DNA of 27,695 nucleotides from Sperchopsis tessellata (GCA_033557685.1 JAWQRN010000620.1:1-27695), one strand, 5' to 3'; shown: positions 1 to 10,731, counted from the stretch's first letter. The notes: a model not told the origin generated them from the sequence alone. Numbers and translations are program-made.

Positions 1-356
1 TATATACATTGTATATAGTATGTTAAGTTAAATCATATCTTTAATTACACAAAAGTATCAGTTAAGTTTCTTTATTTTTATATATTTGCTCCCTTTTTTT
101 AATATAATTGTGGCCATATTTTGAGAGAACTGTATGTGATACAATAAAACTGATATCAGATACGGTTTCAGCACCCAAAAATACATAAGATTCAGTTGTA
201 TTTGTTTAAAAAGTTTTCACAAAAATATTTTTTGTTGGCTTGTGTAATTGGGCCACTAACAGGAATATTTTTCTTTTTAGCTTTTGTGACTGCTGCATCA
301 TGTTTTGATTTTCTCTTTTCTTAGTTGTGTATCCTCATAATTCCACAATTACTTTC

Positions 357-431
357 AATTTCCTGCATATTTTCTTTTTTTTTATAAATTATTAAATTTC
401 CTGCATAATATTTTCTTGTTTCTTATAAATT
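357..431 (+). repeat. Two-copy short tandem duplication
   Basis: The segment 357-390 (starting AATTTCCTGCATA and ending TATAAATT) is repeated at 395-431 with small indels in the T-rich middle. It looks like a local slippage duplication without coding content. Confidence 0.6.
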
Positions 432-588
432 GTATTTTCTTTTATCTTGAATTTGACAGCAACATCTTTTTTCTTTACTCCTTTATCTATTTCTTCAATT
501 AGTTCTTATTTTTCTTTTAATGTCAGTTGTTTGCAATTTCCACGTTCTTTTGTGTATTCATTTTAAGAAAACAACAATTAACAACTAA

Positions 589-628
589 TTAAATGTAGTA
601 GACTTCCACGGTTAGTATCTGTATTCAT
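589..628 (+). mobile_element. 40-bp micro-insertion, copy 1, with 15-bp TSD
   Basis: The 40-bp insert starts TTAAATGTAGTAGAC and contains CTTCCACGGTTAGTATCTG. It lies between two perfect copies of ACAATTAACAACTAA, at 574-588 and 629-643. A direct 15-bp flank duplication is the hallmark of target-primed retro-insertion. The same core recurs at 5859-5895 and 9524-9563. I do not recognise the family. It is too short for a normal SINE, and no poly-A tail is visible on either strand. Confidence 0.75.
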
Positions 629-3600
629 ACAATTAACAACTAAATTTTACGATTATTAATTTTTTAAACTAGAGTCACTATAAAAAATCATATTAAACAA
701 AACGTCCACTAAGATTATTATTTTTTAATCATTAGAATTATTGAAAATTCGAATTATAAAGAAATTCAAATTTATAAATCAATATCACATAGAAATGAAC
801 TTCCATTTTCAATGCTTCGAATTTAAAAGATTCAATTCGTACATATTGATAAAATATAAAATACAGACTAGTCAAATGAATTTTCTAAATTTGTTTAGTC
901 AGAAATTTCTTCATAAATTAGTAGTTTTAAATATTTTTCCAATTTTATAAATGAAAACATTCAATTTTTCTAATCAATAATGTTTTGTGTACTACTAGAA
1001 ATGTAAGGACAGTACTGTTTATTTATTTAGCACAATTGGTTTATTTTATATAATGTAACATCTTAAAATATTTCTTGATTGAATGATATTTTTGATAAAA
1101 GCCATTTACTATTTTGTTAAACTAAGTAATACAAAGTCGTTCAGGACTGTTTAAAATATCTTTAAAGATCCTAAATCTTACCATTTTTTAAAACAAATCC
1201 ACATATTTTATATGAGAAGCTTAAATTTTCATGAAGTAATTCAATTTTCCTAAGCCCTTTTCTAATCTCACAATAATTATGTAATATGTTCCTAAATAAA
1301 ACCTAGGCGTAATTGAAATAACTTTCCATACAAACACATATTTGTATTTTTTTTATCCTAAGGGACAATTACACCTACTATGTGAGTCATTGAGTTGAAG
1401 TTGTTTACTGCCTATGACTCACATTGCCACATTGTGAAAGTGGCATTTGCACATTATATGATTGGTCATTTAATACCAAACCTAAGCGTTTATTTAAGAA
1501 GACATTTCAATGAAATTTGGTACAGATATTCATCGCTACTGTATAATTATAATATACGAGGTATATCTTTAAACAGCAATAAAAACGGACTCAGTTGAGG
1601 TATTACAAAACGTCTCAAGTACTTTATTTGCTTCATTTTATAGTTTTGTATTCATAGTTATAAATATAAATTATGTAAAGATATTAAATTTATGAATTTA
1701 TCTTAGTATACGAAATCAAACTTATTTAAAAAATTTAAGTTTTTTTTAATAGTTCATCTGTGGCCATTTTAATTGCAGTTTAATGGTGTTATAAAAAAGT
1801 AAAAAATCGCTGCACTTGTCTAATTTCATAGTAGCAATGAATGATCAAATTAATGATGAAATATAAATAAAGCCACGGTTTTGGTTTTGGTGAATTAGAA
1901 TTTAAATACATTTTACCCTTAACAATTGAGGACCTTGTCAAGAGTAACCATATTCTTTAAATATAATTTTGGTGCAGAATATTGAGTATTGTTTTTTAAT
2001 TTATAACTTTTCTACTAACATATTCTACAATTAAAATAACAATAAATGCAGTTGTATTAACGCACAAAATAAATTGTGCCAGGAAAGAAACATTTCTCAA
2101 CAACTTGCTCAAATGTTAGCAGGTACAGATAACTCGATTCATTCATCGACCACGTTCAGGTTGCTTGGACTTATTATTTTCCTTTATTAAAATTTAAAAA
2201 ACAAGGAGATTTATTTTCAAGTATGTACAGGATTTAGGCTGAAGTGATTTCAATAATTCATTTTTCATATCAAAAAACTGTCCAATTGACATGTTTACAC
2301 AAATTATTTTTTCATTTGTTCATTTAGATTAGGTATTAATTCAATACATAATTAGACACTCAAAGAAGATTATAACAACTTATAGTGTTGAGTAATAATT
2401 AACCATAAAAAACTAAGACAAAATCTAGGGAGTAGGAAGATTTTAAGACTGGGAATTTAAAGATACCTATATAACGGATAGAGCTACACAAATTGAAATA
2501 TTATATATAAATAAATACAAAACAGCAAAACAAAAAAGAATTATGAAACGATTACAAAAATCTATCAAATACAACTAAAAAATGCAAATATTTACAAATA
2601 TATGAAACAAAAACTCACTTAAAGACATTGCGAAGCAGGTAGTCTCATGAATGCTCGAACTAGACTGGCTTACAAAGCAAGCTGCTGTATAAAGCAGGTT
2701 TTCTACAGGCAAAATTATGCACGTGTTTAATTGACGGAACAGTTCTCTTATAAGTTTGCTAAGAACCGTCTCTAAACAAAAGCATAGAGCGAGGAAATTA
2801 AAATGAAAATGGTTTAATTTCTATGAAGGTTGATGTTAAGCTGCATGGCCATAAAATTTAACGTATTCAGTATTATTGTTACAAATGGGGTTTATGTGTA
2901 GTTGTAAAAAAACATAAAAGTGTTTGGCTATTAGCTCTAAAGTAATTAAATAAATCATAATAGACAGCAGGGGCTAACATCAAGGGTCAAAGATATATTG
3001 AAATGCAGACTAAACAATACAAGGCACATACATTTGTTCTACAAAGAAATTGTCACATTGTACGCAACCAGCTGCTGATAGTAAAATTTTAAATAAAATT
3101 GTGGGGTTTTCAAAATAGTCTACAAAGTCTTTTGGCTGTCATAAAAATTTTTTTCACATAATTAACATAATGTAGTTGAAGTTGAACTAACACATTCACT
3201 TTTGTTAATACACCTGGGAATATGACACTGAAATAATAAAATAATCAGGAATTTATCCTTGCTATTATTTGTGTTTACTCTCAGTGAATTAAAGTTGTTC
3301 CTTAAAAAATTACCCACAGTGGAATAGGTTCCACCCAATCATCACTCCATGTTAAGATAATTTAATAATAATAAGAATTTTTCAGCAGCTTTAAGATAAG
3401 CTTTTTTATAGGTTAATTAGGAGACATCAATTTGTTTTAACTACAGTAGCAGTCACATTGTCCTCTTGATAATAAATTTTACTACGCCATGCAGGTCAAA
3501 ATGACATTAGATAGAGACATATTTTTACCTGAAACACCATGATGACTACTGATTACATTTAAAATGTGTATTGTGCATGACTCCTCGGTATATGTGGTAA

Positions 3601-4112
3601 TATATGTTTCATGAATTTAATAAATATGATTTTATTTCTAACAGAAGAAATACGTAAATCTAATTTAGATGAACTATAAGATCAACAATTCTAATGCTAA
3701 GACAGCTGCGACACCAGTTTACATATTACATAGATTTATATGTGTTGCTAATCAAGTATAAATTTTAATAAACATGATATTTTGCAAAAATTCAAAACTC
3801 CGTTAGCAGTGCTTAACAGTTATCAGGAATACAATTTTAACAATATACCTTGGTAGTGAACCTGTTGTGCAATAACTCCTACAAGCTTTCGATTAGAATA
3901 CCCCAGATGTTTCGACAGATTAGCAACTTTATTCAAGATATTTCTGCCTTTTTGAATAGTGATCGGAGTTTCACACTTTTTTAAGAAAATTTCTTAATAG
4001 TAACAGAAATCACTGATGTTAACTTGATATTTACTACCCAAACTCATATAATTTCTCTTCTACTGCTCTTCAAATATTCCAAAAATCAGGCTATAGAATT
4101 ATCAAGAATTTT

Positions 4113-4176
4113 GTGTCATTGTTATTTTGTGTCATCGTTATTTTGCGTCATCTTTATTTTGTGTCATCGTTATTTT
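4113..4176 (+). repeat. 16-bp tandem repeat, four units
   Basis: Four consecutive 16-bp units of the form GTGTCATCGTTATTTT run through 4113-4128, 4129-4144, 4145-4160 and 4161-4176, with one or two substitutions per unit. This is a minisatellite. The open frame that crosses it (4024-4293) is a by-product of the 16-bp periodicity and not a gene. Confidence 0.85.
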
Positions 4177-4519
4177 GTGTTTGCTTTTTTGATTTTAAAT
4201 GATTTCATATTTTTATTTCATCTAATAGTTTCTCACGGAGCAGATTTTCATTATTATATTTATTTTAATGTAGTCAATAATCTAGATAACTAATTCTAAA
4301 CTCCAGCAAAGTATTGAATGGAAGCACAAGACCCCTGCTCTATGTTTAAGTAACTAATTTCCTATTCCAATGAAATATTATTATCAGTAGAACTTAAGTG
4401 AAACTAATACATATTAACAAGTTTTATACAGTTAGATACAGATGAACCCTTTCCTATTTGCGTAGCAGTTTTATAAAACTATTTAACTTGTTTAGAATTC
4501 ACATTTGAGGTAATAATGC

Positions 4520-4640
4520 CCATAGCCTGTTTTTTTTTAATAGCAGGAGTGAATCCAAAATTGCATGACAGCCAATAACAGTTTAGTATTTGAAGGTGCC
4601 TTAATTAAATCACTCCTGGTATTAAAAAAACAGACCATAG
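4520..4640. mobile_element. Non-autonomous inverted-repeat element (MITE-like), copy A
   Basis: The 121-bp unit has terminal inverted repeats. The left arm reads CCATAGCCTGTTTTTTTTTA then ATAGCAGGAGTGA. The reverse complement of the right arm reads CTATGGTCTGTTTTTTTAAT then ACCAGGAGTGATTT. The outer ten bases differ only by transitions. A related unit with the same arm pattern is at 25318-25473, which supports a real family. There is no transposase between the arms. The superfamily is unknown, as no clear target duplication is visible outside the arms. Confidence 0.65.
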
Positions 4641-4889
4641 TAAAATATTATGTATAATTTTGCAATGAAAACACAACAAAATTAGCAATATTTTTTGCAT
4701 TTGTCATTTGAATCTTGCTTTTCAATTGGCTACATGCTTGGAGTAGGTCAGAAGCAAGATGGGTGCATCAATAGTTTATTTTTTTTAAGTAAGTGAGATA
4801 GGAGTGTGGATAAAGTAACCAATGAAGTTTATTTCATAATGATAATGGATTAAGAATGGGTGAAGCAGGCTCAAAAAATGTTAGGAAAC

Positions 4890-4903
4890 GGTTTACGTAA
4901 ACC
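4890..4903. repeat. 14-bp perfect palindrome
   Basis: GGTTTACGTAAACC is self-complementary and sits in a slightly less AT-rich patch. It may be a chance palindrome or a binding site; nothing nearby assigns a role. Confidence 0.4.
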
Positions 4904-5066
4904 TGCTGATTCTCACCACTACAAAACTTTAGTTGTTGGGTAGGAGAAGGTCTCATTAGTTACTGTCTATTGTAGTGTGACTCGAGCATGACTTATCCAG
5001 CACTAGTGGTGAGCAATGCAACCATTTTTTTAACAAAAATAACATAACAAAACAAATTTATCTAAA

Positions 5067-5124
5067 TTTCCCGTTTTAAAAAAACTGAAAACATACAAGC
5101 GCTATAAGAATTGAAAACGGGAAA
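5067..5124. repeat. 11-bp inverted repeat, short fold-back
   Basis: TTTCCCGTTTT at 5067-5077 is exactly complementary to AAAACGGGAAA at 5114-5124, with a 36-base spacer. GC-containing arms are unusual in this AT-rich stretch, so the pair may be the residue of a small inverted-repeat element. No target duplication was recognised. Confidence 0.45.
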
Positions 5125-5659
5125 ATCAATTACCTGTTTCAGAACAACGGCAATCAGTTTAGGCCTTAGACTACATGCTGTGCGAGCAAGTGACATGTAA
5201 ACAGAAATTGTAGTATTATGCAAAGGCCCCTCAATACATGCATAATTGTAGTAGGTATAAGACTTTTTTTTACTAGCAAATTAATTAAAAAAGAATCTAA
5301 TGAAGAGGTCTTTGTGGTGTTTATGGTTATAGATGCAAGTATAGAAACTGTAAATGGCATATATTTGCTGTTTTTTGACAAGTTTAACAACCCACTTGCC
5401 ACAACTGTGATTCAATAAAAGCCTTGAACAATATGAAGTAATTGTGCATTTACCTACTGCAACTAGGTCAAAGGTCAAAAAGTCCCTCATGTCCAAAGAG
5501 TACAAATCTTTAGTTTTAAATATCCCACTCAGCCAACCAGAATCTTGATGACATTAGCCGTACATACTCATAGTATGTATAGAACCTGACAGGAAAGATA
5601 GCACGTATACCGCTGGTAAAAACCACAGCACCCCTTACACTTATTTTCACTAGCCACAG

Positions 5660-5740
5660 GTATAGGTTAGGATATGTTAGGCTGTATATAAATGATTTGA
5701 GATTGGCCGATAGCTCGCATGAAATGCAAGATCTCCTAAC
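5660..5740 (+). pseudogene. Possible LINE reverse-transcriptase scrap
   Basis: The plus strand reads LYINDLRLAD then SSHEMQDLLT without a stop. This resembles the stretch around the second catalytic block of RTE-like reverse transcriptases (an L-R-F-A-D-D segment followed by a helix with a Glu-Met/Leu-Gln pattern), with the residues just after the first Asp apparently deleted. The match is short and could be chance. Confidence 0.3.
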
Positions 5741-5858
5741 ATTGGTATTGGTACCAATCATGATTACATTTTTACTATTTCATTCTATTCTATAATGAAG
5801 TAATTTATTTCATATTCAGAATACTTATCTTGAAATTAAATAAAGTATTACTTGCTTA

Positions 5859-5895
5859 TTAAATGTAATAGACTTCCACGGTTAGTATCTGTACA
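5859..5895 (+). mobile_element. 37-bp micro-insertion, copy 2, with 13-bp TSD
   Basis: This is the same core as the copy at 589-628, starting TTAAATGTAATAGAC. It is flanked by two perfect copies of TATTACTTGCTTA, at 5846-5858 and 5896-5908. The left boundary is identical to copy 1; the right boundary ends CTGTACA instead of CTGTATTCAT. An invariant left edge and a variable right edge, with a new target duplication, point to an independent insertion of the same unit. Confidence 0.75.
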
Positions 5896-5909
5896 TATTA
5901 CTTGCTTAG

Positions 5910-7190
5910 TAAGTTTAGTAAATTATTTTTTGTTCCTATAAAACCAATGATAAAGTATAAAATAAAATATCGAACTCAGCATCCCTTGAAACCCTTTCAT
6001 ATACCATCAGGGGTACGCATTCCACACTTTGGACTAGCCCTGTGCCCATAATAGCCCATAAAATTTAAATACTGTTAAAAACATACCTAAATTTCACAAA
6101 TTTCATGCAGTAAAGCAATTCAAACACTAAACCAATTCTCAAACACATATTATAATCACTAATTGTGTGGAGCCCTTGAATGATTAATTAATAACACTGA
6201 TTTCATTCATAGAACAATTAAAAAAGGTAGTCACAGATATGCTATAGTACTACTAGGTAAACTTTTATCAGGCATCTGTACGTGAAATATAATCACAGTT
6301 ATTTTATAAAAATGTACGTGTGTAACTTAAAACTTCTGTGAATTTTTAAAATATGAGATATTATATTCACACTGGAACTTCCAATATAATGTTAATTAAT
6401 AGTAAACAACATTTTTAAATAATTAAGATTGTATAAAGGCAATAACACATACTAATACATATGTCAATAGAGATAAAAATTGTTTACATAAATCCAACTT
6501 CAAGATTGTATGCATGTTCAACACATGATTATTTTAAATACGATTAAACTAAATTGAATTAAAGAATATATATTTGAGGAAAAGGCACGTAACACCCTTA
6601 CTTGCCATACAAAAGCTTCAGTAATAAATTCATCAAAAAGATCACTCCTATTGGAGTACAACCTAAAAACAACAGTTGAAGTTGAACTGACTGCAAATAT
6701 TTCAGCACTTTATACTTCTTATTTTTTTTTACATTAATTAATGCATTTTATTGTTTTGTTATCAATGTAAACTATTTTATCTACCTTTTATGTTATGGTT
6801 CAGATATAAGAATGTACATAAATATACTTGTACAAAAGGAATTTTGTTATTTCCAACGAGAATGCAAAATCTTGTGAAAGGCACAGAGATATAGAGATGC
6901 GACGAATATTATATAGATCACATTTGGTTGTCTCTGCTGTTTCACATATTTCGAAATGCGGAAAAGAAGAGACCAAAAGGTACAAATAATGGTGAGTAAC
7001 AAATAGAAAGAAGATGGAAAACTAAGCTAAAAACGTGAAATTCAAAAATATAGATGTGGGAAATGACAATTCATATCAAGTGAAAGCAATATAAAGGGAA
7101 TGTCTTCAAGTGTACTGAATATACTTGTAGACTAACTAGAGTTGGTAGAGCAAAAGGTTACGCAAGGTGGATTAATGATGTTAAGTGATA
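5910..7190. other. Gene-free AT-rich stretch
   Basis: No recognisable exon or transposon domain. At 7143-7185 a short plus-strand frame reads GRAKGYARWINDVK, faintly like the C-terminal tail of RTE-type LINE proteins, but it is too short to call. Confidence 0.5.
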
Positions 7191-7197
7191 GTCTGTG

Positions 7198-8110
7198 ACT
7201 GTAAGTAAAACTTTTCATGCAGTGTCAAACAGTATCTTACTGGTTGAACTAAAGCATTACAGAGTGACAAGTGTAGCAGGTTCACTTATGGAGTCCTATT
7301 TAGACAGCAAAAACCAGGTCATCTGCTGAGATGGTAAAACTTCACAATACCAAACCATAAATTATGGTTTACCCTACGGTTCCATTTTGGGCCCAATTCT
7401 TTTAAGATTTACCTTAACTATCTTACTGTATGGATTGCCAAAAATATTGCTCTACACTGATGACACCTCTTTCTTTGTTCTTGCAGACACAAGAGAAAAA
7501 CATAAAATTAAAACCAAGAGAGTGATACGGAGGCATAATTTAATGCGAATAAATTAAAACTGAATAACGGCAAAACTCAAATCAAGTCTTTGGGTCTAAA
7601 CGTTAACAGCAAATTAAACTGTTAAACATTAAGGAAATAAAGATAAAACTAAATTTCACTCTATAGAAGAATAAAGAAAATTTGTACACAACAAAGTGGC
7701 TTACTTCACACTTTTACAACCTGATATCTTATGGACTTCTTCATTAGGGAGGCTCAAAATCGCCTAAAGAGATGTTTCTCCTACAGAACTCAGCTATCAA
7801 AATACTATATGATTTAAATACATGGGATTGTTGCGGAGAAAGATTTATAAAAGAGGGTCTACTCACTCTGTCCTTGGTATTTATACTTTGTATAGCCATC
7901 AGCACAACGAGAAATTCGAAGTTACTTCACTAATGGCACCCATCATCGAAATGACTTAAGCTACCCTTACCACTGAATAAAAGCTCTACTAAGGCAGTTG
8001 GATTATTACGGGGTTAAACTATTTAACAAATTGCCTTCTAGAGGTGCTTTACCTTGAAAATCAAAAGTTTTCTGCTCAGGAATAGTTTCTAAACTGGACA
8101 AGAGTTCCTC
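7198..8110 (+). pseudogene. Decayed Jockey/CR1-type LINE reverse transcriptase
   Basis: From 7198 one frame stays open for 119 codons apart from a single TGA at 7327. It shows SNSILLVELKHY and SLMESYLDSKNQV (finger/palm blocks), then YGLPYGSILGPILL (the G-x-P-Q-G-S-x-L-G-P block, Gln replaced by Tyr), then LLYTDDTSFF at about 7447-7476 (the Y-x-D-D active site). Farther on, in shifted frames, come LLQNSAIKILYDLNTWD and GLLTLSLVF at about 7776-7880, and YYGVKLFNKLPS at about 8004-8040, the usual C-terminal blocks of Jockey/CR1 ORF2. The endonuclease half is missing and several frameshifts and stops are present, so it is dead. T-rich sequence to about 8340 may be the 3' UTR. Confidence 0.85.
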
Positions 8111-8517
8111 GAGGTAGAACTGTGGTTATATTTTAGAAATTTTGTGGTGAACTGGTTCACGGTCTCGATTGGCATTTTATTTGTGGAACTTTGGTGAACG
8201 GCATATACAGTTTTATGTCTGTTTTGAATGTCTTAGACAATTTTATTTCTGTGATTTTATATGCAGTTCAATTTTTATATGTTGAATTTACAATTTTATT
8301 TATAAATTGGTTTGCTATGTAATTTTTGATAGTGCAGAAATATAATACAGTAAATATACTATACACTATGCTAAATATGTTGTGGATGATAAAAAATATG
8401 CGTATAAGAGAATTCTAGCTGCGAGTGTGCACCATAAGGATACCTACACGCTACTTCAAAATGAATATAATAGAAAGAAATGAAAGTAAAAGTTATGAGT
8501 AAGCAAGGTAAAATAAC

Positions 8518-8830
8518 TTGAGAAGATTTGAACGTAAGATAAAGATGGAAGTGATATATAGAATTACCAAAGACGAACTGGAAAAATTGATTAGAACTTT
8601 GAAGAATAGAAAATTTGCAGCATTATATAACACAATAGGAAAAGGTGTATACGTGCTTACAAAGTTATTGAATGCACGCTTAGGTAATTCAATAGTGCCA
8701 GATGATAGGAAGACTGTTTGTGTGTGTCCATTTCCAATTATATAAAAGGAAATGGGCCAAGTTTGATTTAGTATCAATGTATAAATACTGCAATGGTACA
8801 TACTAGGGATTCATGTGATGAGTCAGATAA
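8518..8830 (+). pseudogene. RTE-like LINE fragment, start of the RT domain
   Basis: The plus frame from 8518 reads ITKDELEKLIRTLKNRKF near residue 15, matching the helix just before the reverse transcriptase fingers in RTE-like LINEs (usually followed by a K-A-P-G-x-D block, absent here). Then come a V-x-x-D-R-K-T-V-C-V-C-P-F block and, after a frameshift near 8743, YKKGNGPS, matching the usual W-K-x-A-x-I-x-P-I-x-K-K-G-D region. Only about 100 codons survive. It could belong to the same family as the 12.1-12.9 kb fragment, as both carry this LINE type on plus. Confidence 0.65.
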
Positions 8831-8834
8831 AAAG

Positions 8835-9510
8835 ATATTTAATTGCCAATTGCACAAGTTAATTCCATGCTTTAACATATTAATATAAAAATATAATAGC
8901 TAAAATTTGTTTACAAATTATACACTCATTATATGACGAACTACAACAATTATTGTCTCAATATAAATTCAGTACATACAGTATTAGTAGAATAGATAAA
9001 ACTCCCCACATACATTCAAGTGTCAATTATTAAAATACTATTACATAAGGTAATCATCAGACAACTTCTAAAACAGTATGTTAATTTCTTCTTTTTAACA
9101 ATGCATTTGACCTATAGCAGAAAACGCACTAAATGGTCTGTATAGCTTTTCTTGCTAGTATTGTATTAATATTCTAGTTTAGATCTTAGATTTTGTATTT
9201 TACATTTATTTTATTATTGATTTATCCACAGAGTAAATTGTATTTTGAAAGAATCAAAAAAATTAAATAAGTTCTGGATAAGTATGGTCATTTTCTAGTC
9301 ATGTTTGCAAAATACAGAAATATCTGTTAATTTATCCGTACACATGAAACATTAAGAACACTTTCTTTATGATACTTATACAAGCAAAGTAGCCATAATT
9401 TTATGACAAAATTTTATTAATACCAGAAAAGTTATAAAGCAAATATTAGAAACTTTAACTTATCCTAAAAAATGTTTAATCGTCAATTTCAGCTCAACAT
9501 TTGTGTTCAA
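8835..9510. other. Gene-free AT-rich stretch
   Basis: Nothing coding or repeat-like was recognised between the LINE fragment on the left and the third micro-insertion on the right. Confidence 0.5.
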
Positions 9511-9523
9511 AAGTTACATACAA

Positions 9524-9563
9524 TTAAATGTAATAGACTTCCACGGTTAGTATCTGTATGAAT
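9524..9563 (+). mobile_element. 40-bp micro-insertion, copy 3, degraded TSD
   Basis: Third copy of the core, with the same left edge (TTAAATGTAATAGAC) and a right edge ending CTGTATGAAT. The flanks share GTTACAT at 9513-9519 and 9564-9570. If two transitions are allowed the match extends to ten bases, so the duplication is either short or has decayed. All three copies in the window lie in the same orientation. Confidence 0.65.
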
Positions 9564-9804
9564 GTTACATGTATTTTATTCTTCTGAATGTGGGGCAGAT
9601 GATTTCAGATAACTTAAAGAAAGGTTTTGATTTGGTTGAAAGGATTTGACAAACTCACTTTAATAGCAACCTGTAGGTGTATGCAGAGGTTCCTTGTATT
9701 CACTACTACACAGTCTGACACACTATTTTGCAAAACAGTCTTCAATCTAATGGATAATACACGAGTTTAAGGAGTTTGTCCACGTCATCACAGACTATTG
9801 TTTA

Positions 9805-10008
9805 TTAAGGTGATCGAGGTGTGAATATAAGTTTGGATCGTCTCGTTGCAGATTGTGGGTCAGGCTTAGCAGGCATACCATTCTGGCTTTCTACAAGGTC
9901 CATGCAAATCTGTCGACTCCTAGATCCAAAATAATCCAGGAGATGTCTATGTTTATACAGTGTCGAGGAGTAGTTGGCGCAGCATTTATTGTTGTCTAAG
10001 GTTCCTAG
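9805..10008 (-). other. Coding-like open stretch, unidentified
   Basis: The minus strand is open for 67 codons from 10008 to a TAA at 9805-9807, in a patch clearly less AT-rich than its surroundings. The translation includes HRHLLDYFGSRSRQICMDLV followed by ESQNGMPAKPDPQSATRRSK, a varied composition with Pro, Arg, Ser and Gln unlike the Phe/Ile/Asn-rich noise frames. AAG/AG sites that could act as acceptors lie just upstream (minus CTTATAG, CCTTAG), and an AATAAA on minus lies about 230 bp past the stop. I do not recognise it. It could be the last exon of a gene, a transposon relic, or chance. Confidence 0.3.
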
Positions 10009-10207
10009 TCACGCTCTATAAGAAATCTTTTAAGGTCTATTTTTAAATTATTCTCAGTGCCATTTTATTCTGTCCATATTTTCTATAAACCAAATTAAAC
10101 ATATCACTTCATAATTTATTGGAAATATTAAGCAAAACGAAATTTTATAAATTATGTTTGTCTATTAGCTATTTCATTATCATCATTGTAACTGTTTATG
10201 ATCAGGT

Positions 10208-10449
10208 ATGGTAATGCTTCGGAAAAACCAGGGATGGTAAGGTCATTTACTAGATACCATCGGAAACATGAGCGAGGAGAAGGCCAAGGAGAAGGTGGAA
10301 GGAGAATGTGGTGGAAGACCTGAGATCAATGGGAGTGCGGAATTATGCCTTGCAAGCTCTAAACCGAGAACGATGGAGGGGGGTGGTGGAGCAGGCCAAG
10401 ACCCATAGAGGGTTGTAGTGTCACAGAAAGAAGACGATGGTAATGCTTC
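10208..10449 (+). mobile_element. 5'-truncated LINE insertion with 13-bp TSD
   Basis: ATGGTAATGCTTC occurs at 10208-10220 and again at 10437-10449 and bounds a 216-bp insert (10221-10436). From about 10273 the insert encodes RPRRRWKENVVEDLRSMGV then ALQALNRERWRGVVEQAKTH and RGL-stop (stop at 10422-10424). This is the typical C-terminal tail of RTE-like LINE proteins (G-R-P-x-x-R-W, then D-R-x-x-W-R-x-x-V-x-x-A). A few bases after the stop, a GAAGAAGACG-like end takes the place of a poly-A tail. Everything upstream was lost by normal 5' truncation during target-primed reverse transcription. The perfect flank duplication and clean frame suggest it is one of the younger insertions here. Confidence 0.9.
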
Positions 10450-10480
10450 CATCTCAGTGATCATTCGTTTAATTTTTCCT

Positions 10481-10731
10481 TCCATTTTGTTGACCCAAAC
10501 TGGTATTTGAAGAGCTCTCAGGATTGTAAAGCGGACCAGTACATCTGAGCATGCTTATTACTTTAAGCACCTTACCATCAAGATTCTCTTCCATGCTGAG
10601 GAGTAGCAATCCCATTTTATTTCTTGTTGGTGTAGGACAACAACTCCCGGTATTGCAAAGCAGACCGGTACAACTGAGCAAGCTTATCACGATAAGACAC
10701 TTTACTACTAAAGTCTTTCCATCCTGAGGGC
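10481..10731 (+). repeat. Diverged tandem duplication, unit about 129 bp
   Basis: Unit 1 (10481-10610) and unit 2 (10611-10731) share landmarks in the same order about 128-130 bases apart: CCATTTT; a TTGYAAAGCRGACCRGTACA block; CTGAGCAWGCTTAT; and TCTTTCCAT or TCTTCCAT followed by CTGAGG. The open minus-strand frames here (10243-10690) exist in both units because of the duplication. Unit 1 starts about 30 bp after the truncated LINE. Confidence 0.65.

Larger units (their letters stand above)
1..4112. other. Gene-free AT-rich stretch
   Basis: No exon, transposase or reverse-transcriptase signature was recognised on either strand. Short open frames here (for example 741-950 and 1395-1598) are rich in Phe, Ile, Asn and Lys, as expected from AT-rich noncoding DNA. 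The two things that stand out, a short tandem duplication near 357-431 and a 40-bp micro-insertion at 589-628, are listed separately. Confidence 0.6.

Noticed and set aside
4521..4640. CCATAG at both edges of inverted-repeat element A read as a 6-bp target duplication
   Set aside because: The same positions in copy B extend the inverted arms (CTGTGATCTG on both ends), so CCATAG and its partner are better explained as the outermost, partly diverged bases of the arms.
3171..6690. A roughly 15-base word AGTTGAAGTTGAACT shared at about 3174 and 6675
   Set aside because: Flanks do not match, there is no target duplication, and a 15-base AT-rich match is possible by chance in this much sequence.
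7143..7185. GRAKGYARWINDVK as a LINE C-terminal tail
   Set aside because: Only about 14 residues match loosely and no neighbouring block supports it.
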